From NCBI RefSeq assembly GCF_037041345.1, contig NZ_CP146287.1:1739501-1803500 (forward strand): a stretch of 64,000 nucleotides of DNA, written 5' to 3'. Of the stretch, positions 1-7,983 are shown piece by piece. The notes under the pieces were generated by a model. That model was not told where the DNA came from, did no database searches, and saw only the letters and a list, made by a program, of their open reading frames with translations. Every line of letters starts with the position of its first letter. Within the stretch, counting starts at the first letter, position 1. The translations under genes were made by a program, and so were the position numbers. Origin of the DNA: Abiotrophia defectiva ATCC 49176. Its GTDB lineage: Bacteria > Bacillota > Bacilli > Lactobacillales > Aerococcaceae.

Positions 1-383
1 TGATGCAGATAAATAAATTAGGGGAATTTCGTCTTGTATCAGATTTTATATTCATCAACGATGAAGTTGAGGCTACTGCAAGTTCACTTGCCTCTTCAAT
101 AGATAATTTAGCAAGACTAAATTTAGTGACGATATCATTCGACAGATTTTTAACACACGAGAACGCTTATGATAAGATATACTCATCCAACCAGTTCATT
201 AGTTACCAAAAACTACTTGAAGTTCTCGAAAATCCTGAGGAGAACGCTAGTTCTCAAGAAGAAATTGCAGCCAGACGGCTAGCGTATCAAATACTAACAC
301 CTGATAAAATTGAGCTTGATAGAGGAAAAATCGAATTGACTAGCCTAGGGAATCACTTTTGTCAAATCTGCTTATCTGAGTAA
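1..383 (+). CDS. DUF4393 (Abi-alpha-like) protein, C-terminal part, cut by window edge
   Basis: Open from the left edge to a TAA at 381-383; the ATG at base 3 is probably internal. The visible 126 residues end in a winged-helix-like tail (ELTSLGNHFCQICLSE) that matches in shape the tail ELTPIGKVFCDIVFEQ of the complete DUF4393 protein at 11,409-12,200, but the rest is very different. DUF4393 is the family named Abi_alpha for a link to abortive phage infection; the activity is unknown. It lies on the plus strand, convergent with the leftward phage replication genes, and its last 12 bases overlap a membrane micro-ORF on the other strand. Assignment rests on the tail and on the identical genomic position in the second prophage. 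Confidence 0.6.
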   Translation, partial: MQINKLGEFRLVSDFIFINDEVEATASSLASSIDNLARLNLVTISFDRFLTHENAYDKIYSSNQFISYQKLLEVLENPEENASSQEEIAARRLAYQILTPDKIELDRGKIELTSLGNHFCQICLSE

Positions 384-512
384 TCTTTTTATTCTTCTGG
401 ACTCTTCTTCGAAAAATCTATCCATCCAAATTTCTATCATCTTCATCTGAAATCTCATCATCAGAAACGATACGATGCCAGATGTGATGATTGATAGTAA
501 GATGATTTCCAT
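372..512 (-). CDS. 46-residue single-pass membrane micro-protein downstream of phage helicase
   Basis: The ATG lies five bases after the helicase stop codon, and the GGGGTGA that forms the helicase end is a plausible ribosome site. The product starts with a hydrophobic stretch (MEIILLSIITSGIVSFLMM), followed by a charged tail rich in Arg, Glu and Lys, so a short single-pass membrane protein is predicted. Prophage element B has a different 50-residue membrane peptide at exactly the same place (12,153-12,305), which supports both as real genes. Its 3' end overlaps the convergent DUF4393 gene. No family recognised; a role with the DUF4393 protein is only inferred from position. Confidence 0.55.
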   Translation of the reverse strand: MEIILLSIITSGIVSFLMMRFQMKMIEIWMDRFFEEESRRIKRLLR

Positions 513-517
513 AATTC

Positions 518-2098
518 TCACCCCTCATAACTAGCGACATCGACACCACGAGGTACACGCCAGTTATTGGCTGCAATCCGGTCAATCAGTCGCTTAGCAT
601 TATCGAATTTCCAGATGCCTACGTTGCGGAATCCGTACCGCTCTAGGCATCTTATTTGTTTTGGCGTAGCTAGGCCTTCATGTCGTCTCTTGTCGAGGCG
701 ATCAAGGATTAGCTTAGCTTTACCGGCGTTTTCTACCTCGTCTGGGAAGATACCGGATTTTTCTAGTGCCTTGAGTTGCTTTTCAGACGGCGGACCAGCT
801 TCCCAGCCAAATGCGGGAACATAATTGGCCAAGTCTTCTGCTTGGATACTCATTTCGAACTGCAAAGGGTCTACCAACGACCGCTTACGTTTACGCATCT
901 CAGATAATTTCTTAGCCAGTGCTTCTTCACGTTCTGCGACTGCATCCTTAACAGCTACCTCTTCTAGTTCCATGATGTCTACGGCCACGTTAGCTGCTTC
1001 CTCTGAACGTTTGGTCATCGCTTTAGCAACGGCTTCGTCAGTTGCAATAATACTTGCTGGCCGGCATAAATCGTGACGTTCTGTGTGCCACAGGAAGTCT
1101 AGTAACAGTAACTCTTCTTTACCTGGAAATAATCGAGTTCCCCGCCCGACCATTTGGCTGTAGAGGGCTCTAACCTTTGTAGGCCGTAAGACCACCACAC
1201 AGTCGACTGATGGACAATCCCAACCTTCAGTTAGCAGCATCGAATTGCAAAGCACATTGTATTTGCCATCTTCGAAGTCTTTTAGGACCTCTGCCCGGTC
1301 TTTGGACTCACCGTTCACCTCTGCAGCCTTAAAGCCACGTTCGTTGAGAATATCGCGGAATTTTTGGCTCGTTTTAACGAGCGGTAGGAATACCACCGTC
1401 TTGCGATCCTGGCATTGCTTAGCCATCTCATCGGCGATTTGGTAAAGGTATGGATCTAACGCAGAGCCTAGGTCACTTGATTTGAAGTCCCCAGCTTGCG
1501 TACCTACACCTGAAAGGTCCAAGGTCAAAGGAATTGTGAGTGCCTTAATCTTAGACAGGTACCCTTCCTTTATCGCCTTGGGCAAGGTGTATTCGTAAGC
1601 CAATGATTCGAAATAGGTCCCTAGGTTACGCATATCTCCACGGTCAGGCGTTGCTGTCACGCCTAGCACATTCGCTTGGTCAAAATGTCCGAGCACACGT
1701 TGATAGCCGTCTGATATGCAGTGATGCGCTTCGTCAACCACAATCGTGTCGAAATGGTCCTTGGCGAATTTTCTAAGCCTTTTGTCACGCTGGAGCGTTT
1801 GGACTGAACCAACTACTACGCGGAACCAGCTACCGATACTTGTTTCTTCTGCTTTTTCTGTGGCCGTATTGAGGCCTGTTGATTGTTTAAGCTTGTCGCT
1901 TGCCTGTTCTAGCAACTCTGACCTATGAGCTAGGACGAGCACTCGCTCGCCCTTTCTCACTCGGTCTTCGATTACTTTGGAGAAGACGATTGTCTTCCCA
2001 CACCCTGTCGGTAATACCAGCAGGGTTTTCTTATTGCCGTTCTCCCATTCTTTTTGAATGGACTCACGGGCTTCTTGTTGATAAGGTCGTAATTCCAT
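518..2098 (-). CDS. Phage replication SF2 DEAD/DEAH-box helicase
   Basis: A superfamily 2 helicase of about 526 residues: Walker A LPTGCGKT near residue 33, DEAH box VVDEAHH near 122, motif III VTATP near 150, and motif VI QMVGRGTR near 318. The C-terminal 90 residues hold two related segments beginning PSEKQLKALEKSG and ATPKQIRCLERYG, typical of phage helicases of this kind. It would unwind DNA at the phage origin. It is the last conserved gene of a leftward operon, 12 bases after the DUF669 gene. I prefer the ATG at 2098, which has an AGGTG site eight bases upstream; a GTG at 2107 is also possible. Its C-terminal 222 residues recur nearly unchanged in element B (12,311-12,988). Confidence 0.88.
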   Translation of the reverse strand: MELRPYQQEARESIQKEWENGNKKTLLVLPTGCGKTIVFSKVIEDRVRKGERVLVLAHRSELLEQASDKLKQSTGLNTATEKAEETSIGSWFRVVVGSVQTLQRDKRLRKFAKDHFDTIVVDEAHHCISDGYQRVLGHFDQANVLGVTATPDRGDMRNLGTYFESLAYEYTLPKAIKEGYLSKIKALTIPLTLDLSGVGTQAGDFKSSDLGSALDPYLYQIADEMAKQCQDRKTVVFLPLVKTSQKFRDILNERGFKAAEVNGESKDRAEVLKDFEDGKYNVLCNSMLLTEGWDCPSVDCVVVLRPTKVRALYSQMVGRGTRLFPGKEELLLLDFLWHTERHDLCRPASIIATDEAVAKAMTKRSEEAANVAVDIMELEEVAVKDAVAEREEALAKKLSEMRKRKRSLVDPLQFEMSIQAEDLANYVPAFGWEAGPPSEKQLKALEKSGIFPDEVENAGKAKLILDRLDKRRHEGLATPKQIRCLERYGFRNVGIWKFDNAKRLIDRIAANNWRVPRGVDVASYEG

Positions 2099-2110
2099 TC
2101 GAGTCACCTA

Positions 2111-2704
2111 TTAGAAGCTACCTTGTTGCCATTGTTGAGGCTGAGGGGTAGGTAATGGTTGTTGCTGATATTGCTGCACAGGTGGTTGTTGTTGGAATTG
2201 AGGCTGTACTTGCATCATAGGTTGTGCTGCTGCCATCCCTGGTCGTTGGTTTAACTGTTTAGTTGGGTCGACATCGTCTTGATAAATCATGTAGCCGACT
2301 TCGTTAAACTCGTTGCCATTGCGAGATAGGCCTTTCTTAATGGAGCAAACGCCGATAGCGCCAGGGACTAGGTTCCAGTTCATTTGGAGAGGTTCCTTGT
2401 GTTTCTTCTGGCCGATTGCGCCGAAGAAGGCTGATAACATCCCCTCTGTGCGTGAGTGTAAGAATAGGTTGTGGGTCAACTTCTTGGTTTGTCCATCATT
2501 TGTTGCGATTTCCAAGGTCAGGACTGCCTTGTTGCAGGCAGGTAATTTACCTGGGTTTTGAGGGTTAGGGGTGTGTCGGCCGCGTTCAAACTTTTCAACT
2601 TTGAACCAATACTCGCCTGGCTCTAGGATAACGAATTCGCTGTCCTGGGTAATTTGGTCGTTCCAATCTAATTCACGCTCGAAGTTGTTGTATTGTTCTG
2701 TCAT
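2111..2704 (-). CDS. DUF669 phage replication/recombination protein
   Basis: 197 residues. The N-terminal 140 residues fit the DUF669 phage family (FERELDWND, LEPGEYWFKVEKFERGRH), which regularly sits beside phage helicases and RecA-fold recombination proteins and is thought to act like a single-strand DNA-binding accessory. The last 45 residues are a Gln/Pro-rich low-complexity tail ending QQWQQGSF. That resembles the disordered tails of SSB proteins in layout, although it is not acidic. It sits between the 248-residue unknown gene and the helicase with tight spacing, so it belongs to the same operon. The biochemical role is inferred from the family. Confidence 0.75.
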   Translation of the reverse strand: MTEQYNNFERELDWNDQITQDSEFVILEPGEYWFKVEKFERGRHTPNPQNPGKLPACNKAVLTLEIATNDGQTKKLTHNLFLHSRTEGMLSAFFGAIGQKKHKEPLQMNWNLVPGAIGVCSIKKGLSRNGNEFNEVGYMIYQDDVDPTKQLNQRPGMAAAQPMMQVQPQFQQQPPVQQYQQQPLPTPQPQQWQQGSF

Positions 2705-2722
2705 TTTTATTTCCTCCTGTTA

Positions 2723-3469
2723 TTAAGCTAAGATAGTGACATTTTCGTGGTCTTTTAATTGTTCTTTGAGATAGTTAGCAATGTTTTGAATTGCTTCTAA
2801 GCGCCATGCTCCGCCATCTGCCTCGAATAAACCTAGCTCGCCTTGCTTATTCATGCGGAAAACGAATAAGCTAGCTGGTTGTTCTACTTCCAAGAAAGTC
2901 CGTCGAGGCTTCAAGTTAACTGGATTAGGAACTACGGCTTTTGTTAAGCTGGCAGCGCCATTCTTAATTGTCGTGATTTGAGACACGCCATTGTCGGTCG
3001 TTTCGCTTCCTGATTCAACTTTTACTTTAGAGGTGAATTCAAGGAGCAGGTTACGGTCGTTCGCATCTTCATACTTAGATTGCAGTTCAATGTTGAATGT
3101 CTCTTGATCCATGTAATAGTCCAGTGTAAGGTTTGGAATCAAGCCAATTGCAGATACCTCAACAAGATGAGCTCGTTTTTTATACATGCATTCATCTTCT
3201 GCATAAACATTAACCAGGCGAGGCCCCGCGACTTGAACAATTAGATTTTGCTCGCTGAGTTCATTGAGCCCTGATTTGATATAGTCTACCAAACCAGTCA
3301 ATGTGCTAAGCTCCATTGTTTTAGGTAGGTAAACCGGCGACTCCAATGGTTTCATGTTATAGCGATTTCCGTCGTACCACTCATCGCCTGCGTCATCTAC
3401 TAAAATAGGTTCAGCATCTCTTGATAAGTCAACTGCGTATTCTAAAGCTTCTTTAATATTTTCTGACAT
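2723..3469 (-). CDS. Phage replication-module protein of unknown function (248 aa)
   Basis: Acidic, soluble 248-residue protein with no membrane segment and no motif I recognise. It begins MSENIKEALEYAVDLSRDAEP and contains a central block SPVYLPKTMELSTLTGLVDYI that looks like a conserved phage motif. It lies 17 bases downstream of the 138-residue gene and 18 bases upstream of the DUF669 gene, each with a clear purine-rich ribosome site (TAAGAAAGGAAG and AGGAGG). Genes at this position in temperate Firmicutes phages often encode recombination partners of Sak4-like proteins; that is inference from context only. Confidence 0.6.
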   Translation of the reverse strand: MSENIKEALEYAVDLSRDAEPILVDDAGDEWYDGNRYNMKPLESPVYLPKTMELSTLTGLVDYIKSGLNELSEQNLIVQVAGPRLVNVYAEDECMYKKRAHLVEVSAIGLIPNLTLDYYMDQETFNIELQSKYEDANDRNLLLEFTSKVKVESGSETTDNGVSQITTIKNGAASLTKAVVPNPVNLKPRRTFLEVEQPASLFVFRMNKQGELGLFEADGGAWRLEAIQNIANYLKEQLKDHENVTILA

Positions 3470-3486
3470 GATTTTTACTTCCTTTC

Positions 3487-3903
3487 TTAGTTAGAGGCAC
3501 GTTTTTTATTAAAGTCTACGATTGTTGAATTTTCCGCCTTATCCTCGATTAACTCGCCGGTGTCGGTCCGAAGGTAACCGTCATTATCGAAGAAAGTTTG
3601 GCCCTTCGCTCCACTTTGAAGTTCATTAGCGTATATTTCACCTGTTTTCCAATCTTTCTCAGCCATGATCATCGTAGATACATTGGTCTGCGCTGCCAGG
3701 CTAGGCTTGATATTAGCTTCCGTTGTGATGAGTGAGCGGTCTTCGTTAGGCGAAAAGGTTAAGGTGATGACAAGCTTTCGTTTTTCTTTAGGGCTAGTAT
3801 TTGGGTCCATGATGTTATCTAAAACTTTTTCTAATTCGGAGTTTATCTTCTCCTGAATACCTCCGTTTGCTAACTGAGATAGATTTAAGTTGATTTGGCT
3901 CAT
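3487..3903 (-). CDS. Small phage protein of the replication module (138 aa)
   Basis: 138 residues starting MSQINLNLSQLANGGIQEKIN, then NTSPKEKRKLVITLTF and GAKGQTFFDNDGYLRTDTGE. This pattern belongs to a family common in Firmicutes prophages that databases sometimes label replication terminator protein, a name I would not take literally. It is predicted soluble, with an amphipathic N-terminal helix and a beta-rich middle. It is preceded by AGGAGGAAGTGTA and lies 11 bases after the Sak4-like gene, so it is co-transcribed. Function unknown; a part in recombination or replication is inferred from the operon. Confidence 0.6.
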   Translation of the reverse strand: MSQINLNLSQLANGGIQEKINSELEKVLDNIMDPNTSPKEKRKLVITLTFSPNEDRSLITTEANIKPSLAAQTNVSTMIMAEKDWKTGEIYANELQSGAKGQTFFDNDGYLRTDTGELIEDKAENSTIVDFNKKRASN

Positions 3904-3914
3904 TACACTTCCTC

Positions 3915-5042
3915 CTAAAATGGTAATTTTCTATCTTTCTTGATGTGTTCAAATACTTGGTCCCATGCTGCTACTAAGACACCTTCGATAAAGCCAGGGT
4001 CATAATTAGCAATCGGCGTCCCCAATGGGTAGAAGCCTTTTTCAGCCACCGCACGTTCAATCTCTTGAGAGGTTACTGCATTAGCTCTCATTAGATCTCG
4101 GAGAGCATCTGGGATGCCTTCGCCAAAGAGTGCTGTTTGCTCTGCTTCGTGAGCCTCGGCCACTGCTTGAGCTAATACAGGTTCCGCAGTAGGAGCTTGC
4201 ATAGGTACTGGTTGTGGTTGAGCGACAGGCGGTGTTTGTTGCACTACTTGTACAGTTTGTGCTGGCTTAGGAGCCGGTTGTACAGGCGTTGGATTTGACT
4301 GTGGCGATTGCGCTTGACGTTCGAAGATGTGGGCGATTGAACCATATGCCAAAGGGACTTCGAATGGTAATCCGTGGCGGTTCTTAGCATCCCACGCTGG
4401 ATGGTGCTCAGTGTACATGACCCTGGTCCCACCTTGGGCCTTATGCTTCTTGCCTTTGTCGTCAGAAGCCACAACATGCGTTTTGTAGTTACAGAATAGA
4501 AGTAAGTCGCACCATTCTTTCACTAACGGCGCTGTTTGAGAGGTGGTCTTCTTACCTAGTTTCAATTCCCAGCGATCATAGGCTCCCATTTCATCTGGCT
4601 GCTCAAATTTTTTAATTTGGGCATGCGCTGTTAAAACCACGTTCACACCGATGTCTACTAACTCCTGAAGCCGATTCAGCAAGCGACCAAACTCTTCTGA
4701 TACATAGGTGTAGCCATTGCCGTAACCGAAGTCTTCAATCCCTTTCTTGTTATGGCTAGCGCAGATGTGCTCGATGCAAAGACGCTCTGCCCAGTCGATT
4801 GTATCGATAACTAGTGACCTACAAACTGTCGGATTACTTTTGACAAAAGCAATCTGATTCATTAACATTGTCCAGCTTGTTGGCTTATCCAATCGTGCCA
4901 CATCCATGTTGCCTGTGGACCCTTCTGTATCGATGAAGAGAGGCTCTGGAAACTGACTTGCTAATTTTGATTTACCGACCCCTTCGGGACCGTAGATAAC
5001 TGTCTTCTGGGCTCTAGCTTGAACTCCTCTTGTAATATTCAT
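3915..5042 (-). CDS. Sak4-like phage RecA-fold ATPase (AAA_24 nucleotide-binding protein)
   Basis: Walker A YGPEGVGKSKLA near residue 20 and the FIDTEGS segment are typical of phage nucleotide-binding proteins related to Sak4 single-strand annealing proteins; Walker B is LVIDTIDWAE near residue 80. Residues 250-295 are a Pro/Gln linker, followed by a small C-terminal domain. Length, about 375 residues, is longer than minimal Sak4 proteins because of the linker and extra domain. Such proteins promote homologous recombination during phage replication. I choose the ATG at 5042 (AGGGG six bases upstream); the ATG at 5048 is too close to the ribosome site. It lies 14 bases downstream of the SMC-like ATPase gene. 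Confidence 0.75.
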   Translation of the reverse strand: MNITRGVQARAQKTVIYGPEGVGKSKLASQFPEPLFIDTEGSTGNMDVARLDKPTSWTMLMNQIAFVKSNPTVCRSLVIDTIDWAERLCIEHICASHNKKGIEDFGYGNGYTYVSEEFGRLLNRLQELVDIGVNVVLTAHAQIKKFEQPDEMGAYDRWELKLGKKTTSQTAPLVKEWCDLLLFCNYKTHVVASDDKGKKHKAQGGTRVMYTEHHPAWDAKNRHGLPFEVPLAYGSIAHIFERQAQSPQSNPTPVQPAPKPAQTVQVVQQTPPVAQPQPVPMQAPTAEPVLAQAVAEAHEAEQTALFGEGIPDALRDLMRANAVTSQEIERAVAEKGFYPLGTPIANYDPGFIEGVLVAAWDQVFEHIKKDRKLPF

Positions 5043-5056
5043 TGTCATTCCCCTTT

Positions 5057-6352
5057 CTAAAATTTACCGGCTTCCCACTTAGGTGTAGGTGGGGCAGCAG
5101 GTGCTGATTCCGAATTCTTAACATATCCATCTTCGATGATGATAGAGCACTCATCGCCAGTGGATACTCTTGTTGCGATGGCTTGAAGACCCTCTTGTTC
5201 GAGCCATGCGCCAAACTCATTGAGCGTCTGCATATCCATCTGTTCGAGCTTGTCGATTAGGACGAAACCACATTCTGGTTTCAGCTTACGGACAATAGCG
5301 GTTGATACCATGAGTTGCTGAGAACCTGACATGTTATCCCAACGTTGTCCGTTGTAAAGTAACTCGCCATCTTCAACCGAGAGGCCTTTTAGCGGTAGGT
5401 CTGCGTTTTGCAATAGATCCATACGTTGTTTGCGAAGCGATTCAATCTCTGTGGTCAAGCTACTGTATTGCGTGCGATACTCTGCGGCATCCTGTTCGGC
5501 TTTCTCTCTGTCCAGGTTAGCTCGGACTTTAATGTTGATAGCTTCAATATTTGCGATGGACTCTTCGAGTTCCTCGGTTGATTCATCTTGGAGTTGCTCG
5601 GATGTCTTCTGCGCCACGTCGTAATCTCGTAGGACGTTTTGGTATTGTTCTTTGAGATTAGCTAAGGTAGCTTCTTGCCGCTCAATTTCTGCCATCAATT
5701 GAGTAGCTTGGCGATGAAGCTGGTCGGTCATATCACGCTTACGTTGATTCTCGCCGTTCTTGGCCAGAATATCTTGTTGTTGCGTGATGAGGTCCGTAAT
5801 AGAAACTAAGGTCTTCGGAGCCTCCGGATAGAACGGCTGCTCTTTCGCAAACTTTTCTTTTTGGTCGGCTATTTGACCAATTGACCGTCTCATGTTGTAT
5901 TTTTCTTTTTCTTGGCATTCTAACTCGTACAATTGTTGGCCAACTCCAATGATTTCGAGCAAGGTGTTAGCCTTCTCCTTATCGCTAGAGTTAATGAACT
6001 TAGGCAGATTGATAGCCAGTTCTTCGACAAAGCTATCCAATAAGTTTTGACCTGCTTTGTTGCCAGTTGGGTCTGTCACCTTCAGGTCGCTGTTCTTTCC
6101 TTTTCGCTCAACGATAAGTCCGTTCGATAGCTTAAGGTTAATTGTTGGTGGAACTACTGACCCCTCACGTTGCGCTTTGCTAGGACGGTATTTGTTGCCG
6201 CCAAGGGCCCAAGCGATTGAGTCTAAAATACTCGTTTTACCATTGTTGTTATTACCACCGATAATTGTTAATCCATTTGGACTAGGCTCAATGTGTACGG
6301 ATTTAACGCGCTTTACATTTTCGGTAGTGAGTGATGCAATTTTAATTGTCAT
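5057..6352 (-). CDS. Phage SMC/Rad50-like AAA ATPase
   Basis: 431 residues. The N-terminal Walker A is GGNNNNGKTSILDSIAWALGG near residue 33. A coiled-coil region rich in Glu, Gln and Lys covers about residues 140-320, and the C-terminal half holds a signature-like NMSGSQQLMVS and Walker B GFVLIDKLEQMD. This is the layout of a compact SbcC/Rad50 ATPase, which dimerises head to tail. Phage versions act in replication or recombination, often with a nuclease partner; no nuclease gene is visible next to it here. The ATG overlaps the stop of the RHH-like gene (TAATG), so translation is probably coupled. Confidence 0.75.
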   Translation of the reverse strand: MTIKIASLTTENVKRVKSVHIEPSPNGLTIIGGNNNNGKTSILDSIAWALGGNKYRPSKAQREGSVVPPTINLKLSNGLIVERKGKNSDLKVTDPTGNKAGQNLLDSFVEELAINLPKFINSSDKEKANTLLEIIGVGQQLYELECQEKEKYNMRRSIGQIADQKEKFAKEQPFYPEAPKTLVSITDLITQQQDILAKNGENQRKRDMTDQLHRQATQLMAEIERQEATLANLKEQYQNVLRDYDVAQKTSEQLQDESTEELEESIANIEAINIKVRANLDREKAEQDAAEYRTQYSSLTTEIESLRKQRMDLLQNADLPLKGLSVEDGELLYNGQRWDNMSGSQQLMVSTAIVRKLKPECGFVLIDKLEQMDMQTLNEFGAWLEQEGLQAIATRVSTGDECSIIIEDGYVKNSESAPAAPPTPKWEAGKF

Positions 6353-6594
6353 TAGACTTCCTCCCCAGCTAATCGGAACACACGACGCTCGACTTTGATT
6401 TCTTCAACTTCGCAAGACATTTGGCTAATAGCGAAATCGATGCAGGTCGTCACGATATCATTCAATGTACGGTCGGTCTCGTTTGCAATGAAGCACAATT
6501 TTTCGTAGGCTTCACGTTCAATGCGGACCCGTGGGTACTTGGCTGTAGTGTATTCTCCGACATAAATTCTTTCTTCTTTTTTTACACATTTCAT
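6352..6594 (-). CDS. Small ribbon-helix-helix-like phage protein
   Basis: 80 residues. The middle, YPRVRIEREAYEKLCFIANETDRTLNDIVTTCIDF read in pieces, has the strand-helix-helix pattern of Arc/MetJ-type DNA-binding proteins (VRIEREAYEKL, then TLNDIV). A basic start and Glu-rich end flank it. Such proteins dimerise and regulate their own operon or act as partition or accessory factors. It is followed without gap by the SMC-like ATPase gene. The fold is a prediction from sequence pattern; the target is unknown. Confidence 0.55.
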   Translation of the reverse strand: MKCVKKEERIYVGEYTTAKYPRVRIEREAYEKLCFIANETDRTLNDIVTTCIDFAISQMSCEVEEIKVERRVFRLAGEEV

Positions 6595-6623
6595 GTTACA
6601 ATCTCCTTATCTATGGGTGACCT

Positions 6624-6869
6624 TTATAAGGTCTTCTCTAATAGTCTCGCGAACTCCACGATGTCCTTAATATGCGTGTGTTCGCGGGACTTTTTGTATT
6701 CTTCAACAGAATGCTCCAACTGCTCTAGCGCCGTCTCATGTCGTTTCTCTCGGATGCAGGTCATAATTAAACCTTCCTCTGTGTAACGATAGTCGTACAC
6801 GCTATAGCCGTTTGGCACCTGCTTAATCGCGTTCAATTTTGCGAAACGTGGCAAATCATCATAATGCAC
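6624..6869 (-). CDS. Small phage protein, unknown (81 aa)
   Basis: 81 residues, starting MHYDDLPRFAKLNAIKQVP and ending in charged helix (EQLEHSVEEYKKSREH). No known domain recognised. The ATG overlaps the stop codon of the upstream membrane-protein gene at 6869, showing that it belongs to the early operon. Codon use resembles the neighbours. Likely an early accessory protein of the phage, with nothing more specific to be said. Confidence 0.5.
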   Translation of the reverse strand: MHYDDLPRFAKLNAIKQVPNGYSVYDYRYTEEGLIMTCIREKRHETALEQLEHSVEEYKKSREHTHIKDIVEFARLLEKTL

Positions 6870-7066
6870 TATTTTTTCATCCCTTCTTCATACAGTCCTG
6901 TTGCAATACCACCAATTATCATTGCGATGATGATGACTCCATTAGCCACTGGATCTCCACCTGGCTGACAGCCGTTGCACCACCACGCCCAGATAGCGGT
7001 GAAGAAGCACATGATATACAAGAAGATACAGGCATATATATGTATGTTTCTCATTGATAATTTCAT
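6869..7066 (-). CDS. Small two-segment membrane protein of phage early operon
   Basis: 65 residues with two hydrophobic stretches, IYACIFLYIMCFFTAIWAW and VIIIAMIIGGIATGLY, joined by a short loop containing CNGCQPGGD, and ending EEGMKK. A clear GGAGGAGC precedes the ATG, which overlaps the preceding gene by four bases. Probably an inner-membrane hairpin. No family recognised. Small membrane proteins in early phage operons sometimes act in superinfection exclusion, but nothing in the sequence proves that here. Confidence 0.5.
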   Translation of the reverse strand: MKLSMRNIHIYACIFLYIMCFFTAIWAWWCNGCQPGGDPVANGVIIIAMIIGGIATGLYEEGMKK

Positions 7067-7254
7067 TCCGGTGCTCCTCCCGCTACTGCATGGAACGCTA
7101 GCTTGTTTACTTTTCCTGATAGCACCAAGAAATTCTTCTCTTTCAAGTCTTTGTTAATTTGGCGTACTAGCTTGTAAGCGTGGCTTTTGCTGCATCCGAG
7201 CAAGTCAGCCACTTCTTGCACTGTGTAATTTTGGCTTTTGACTACTGTTGACAT
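7063..7254 (-). CDS. Excisionase-like helix-turn-helix protein, first gene of early operon
   Basis: 63 residues; YTVQEVADLLGCSKSHAYKLVRQINKDL is a MerR/excisionase type helix-turn-helix near the N-terminus. GAGGAGGAATCACA precedes the ATG. As the first gene of the leftward operon it could be an excisionase or an early transcription regulator. The tandem 21-bp-spaced repeats just upstream (7288-7318) may be the site it or another regulator binds. Excisionase function is a guess from the fold, as the integrase is about 2.4 kb away. Confidence 0.55.
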   Translation of the reverse strand: MSTVVKSQNYTVQEVADLLGCSKSHAYKLVRQINKDLKEKNFLVLSGKVNKLAFHAVAGGAPE

Positions 7255-7287
7255 TGTGATTCCTCCTCTTTCTTCTGAAGTTTAAGA

Positions 7288-7318
7288 TTCTTGCTAAATG
7301 TTTTAGGTTTCTTGCTAA
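7288..7318. repeat. Two direct repeats TTCTTGCTAA spaced 21 bp, ahead of early operon
   Basis: TTCTTGCTAA occurs at 7288-7297 and 7309-7318, start to start 21 bp, that is two helical turns, so both copies face the same side of the DNA. Flanking bases are also similar (GTTTAAGA and GTTTTAGG). Element B keeps the pair at 13,021-13,030 and 13,042-13,051 with the same spacing and a few changes. The position between the early operon start and the divergent cargo promoter suggests a regulator binding site. Confidence 0.6.
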
Positions 7319-7353
7319 GTTGCGATTCCTCTATCCCCTCCAGCCTACCTAGG

Positions 7354-7414
7354 TGGTAGAATGACGATGACTGTACCCTCATTCGGGAATCTTAGTCGGT
7401 GGGAGGTGAGTTAA
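7354..7414 (+). promoter_or_regulatory. Conserved extended -10 promoter and leader of cargo gene (copy A)
   Basis: TGGTAGAAT at 7354-7362 is an extended -10 element, followed by a leader that is identical for about 45 bases to that at 13,096-13,141 in element B, including the ribosome site GGGAGGTG. No good -35 is seen. The strict conservation contrasts with the divergent genes behind it, so the promoter-leader looks like a fixed landing pad for variable genes. Confidence 0.5.
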
Positions 7415-7983
7415 GTGTCAAATGAAATTCCAACACCTCCAGAGGCCCTATATCGTCATAGTCAAACCTCCCAGAAATTAGCAGAGGTTGTGAGCCGACT
7501 TAATGAGAAAATGGGCCCGATTTTGTTGCAGTATCGATGGCATTGGCGAATAGTACATATAAACTAAATCGATTCGGTTCTATCTTCGCTAATCTTCCCG
7601 CTACCAGCCGATTTCTCTCTCTTCTCGACGGCGAGGCCCTTCCCGAATATTCTGACGATCTTATAAATGCGGTCATTCTTGAGACCGAAGAGTATTGTCA
7701 AGGACTGCCAGATATAGAGGATTATGGAAATGACAGTGAAGCCCAAGAAGCAGAGAATCTTATAGAAAAAGTTTTTAATGATATTCAAAATGTTACCCCC
7801 TTTGATGTTGTTAAATCTTATGTCTATAAAATACCTGAACCAGTCCTAAAGTATGCTGGAACCATACTTTGCTATGCATTGGTTTCCAAAATCTATCAAC
7901 TTTGTACTGGTCATGTAGAGTACGATGCGATGTTAATTGGTGTGCGAGTGATACTCACAGCAATTGACTTGATATTCAACTAG
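7415..7983 (+). pseudogene. Coiled-coil/membrane cargo gene, frameshifted copy A
   Basis: A GTG at 7415, seven bases after GGGAGGTG, opens a frame of 48 codons (SNEIPTPPEALYRHSQ) that stops near 7560. The remainder continues in another frame from about 7537: NRFGSIFANLPATSRFLSLL, then an acidic segment and a hydrophobic end, TILCYALVSKIYQLC and VILTAIDLIF. Compared with the intact relative at 13,148-13,819, about 110 bases are missing at the frame change. The 148-residue open frame alone has no ribosome site, so I read the locus as a broken gene rather than a short one; a sequencing or programmed frameshift cannot be excluded. Confidence 0.55.

Noticed and set aside
567-1076. Plus-strand ORFs opposite the helicase and many similar ORFs elsewhere
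   Set aside because: They have no ribosome sites, show Ser/Arg-rich antisense-type composition and lie fully inside clear genes on the other strand.
7361-7414. Possible leader peptide MTVPSFGNLSRWEV conserved in both prophages
   Set aside because: The -10 box TGNTAGAAT puts the transcript start at or after the ATG, so the peptide would probably not be translated; conservation is better explained by promoter, leader and ribosome site.
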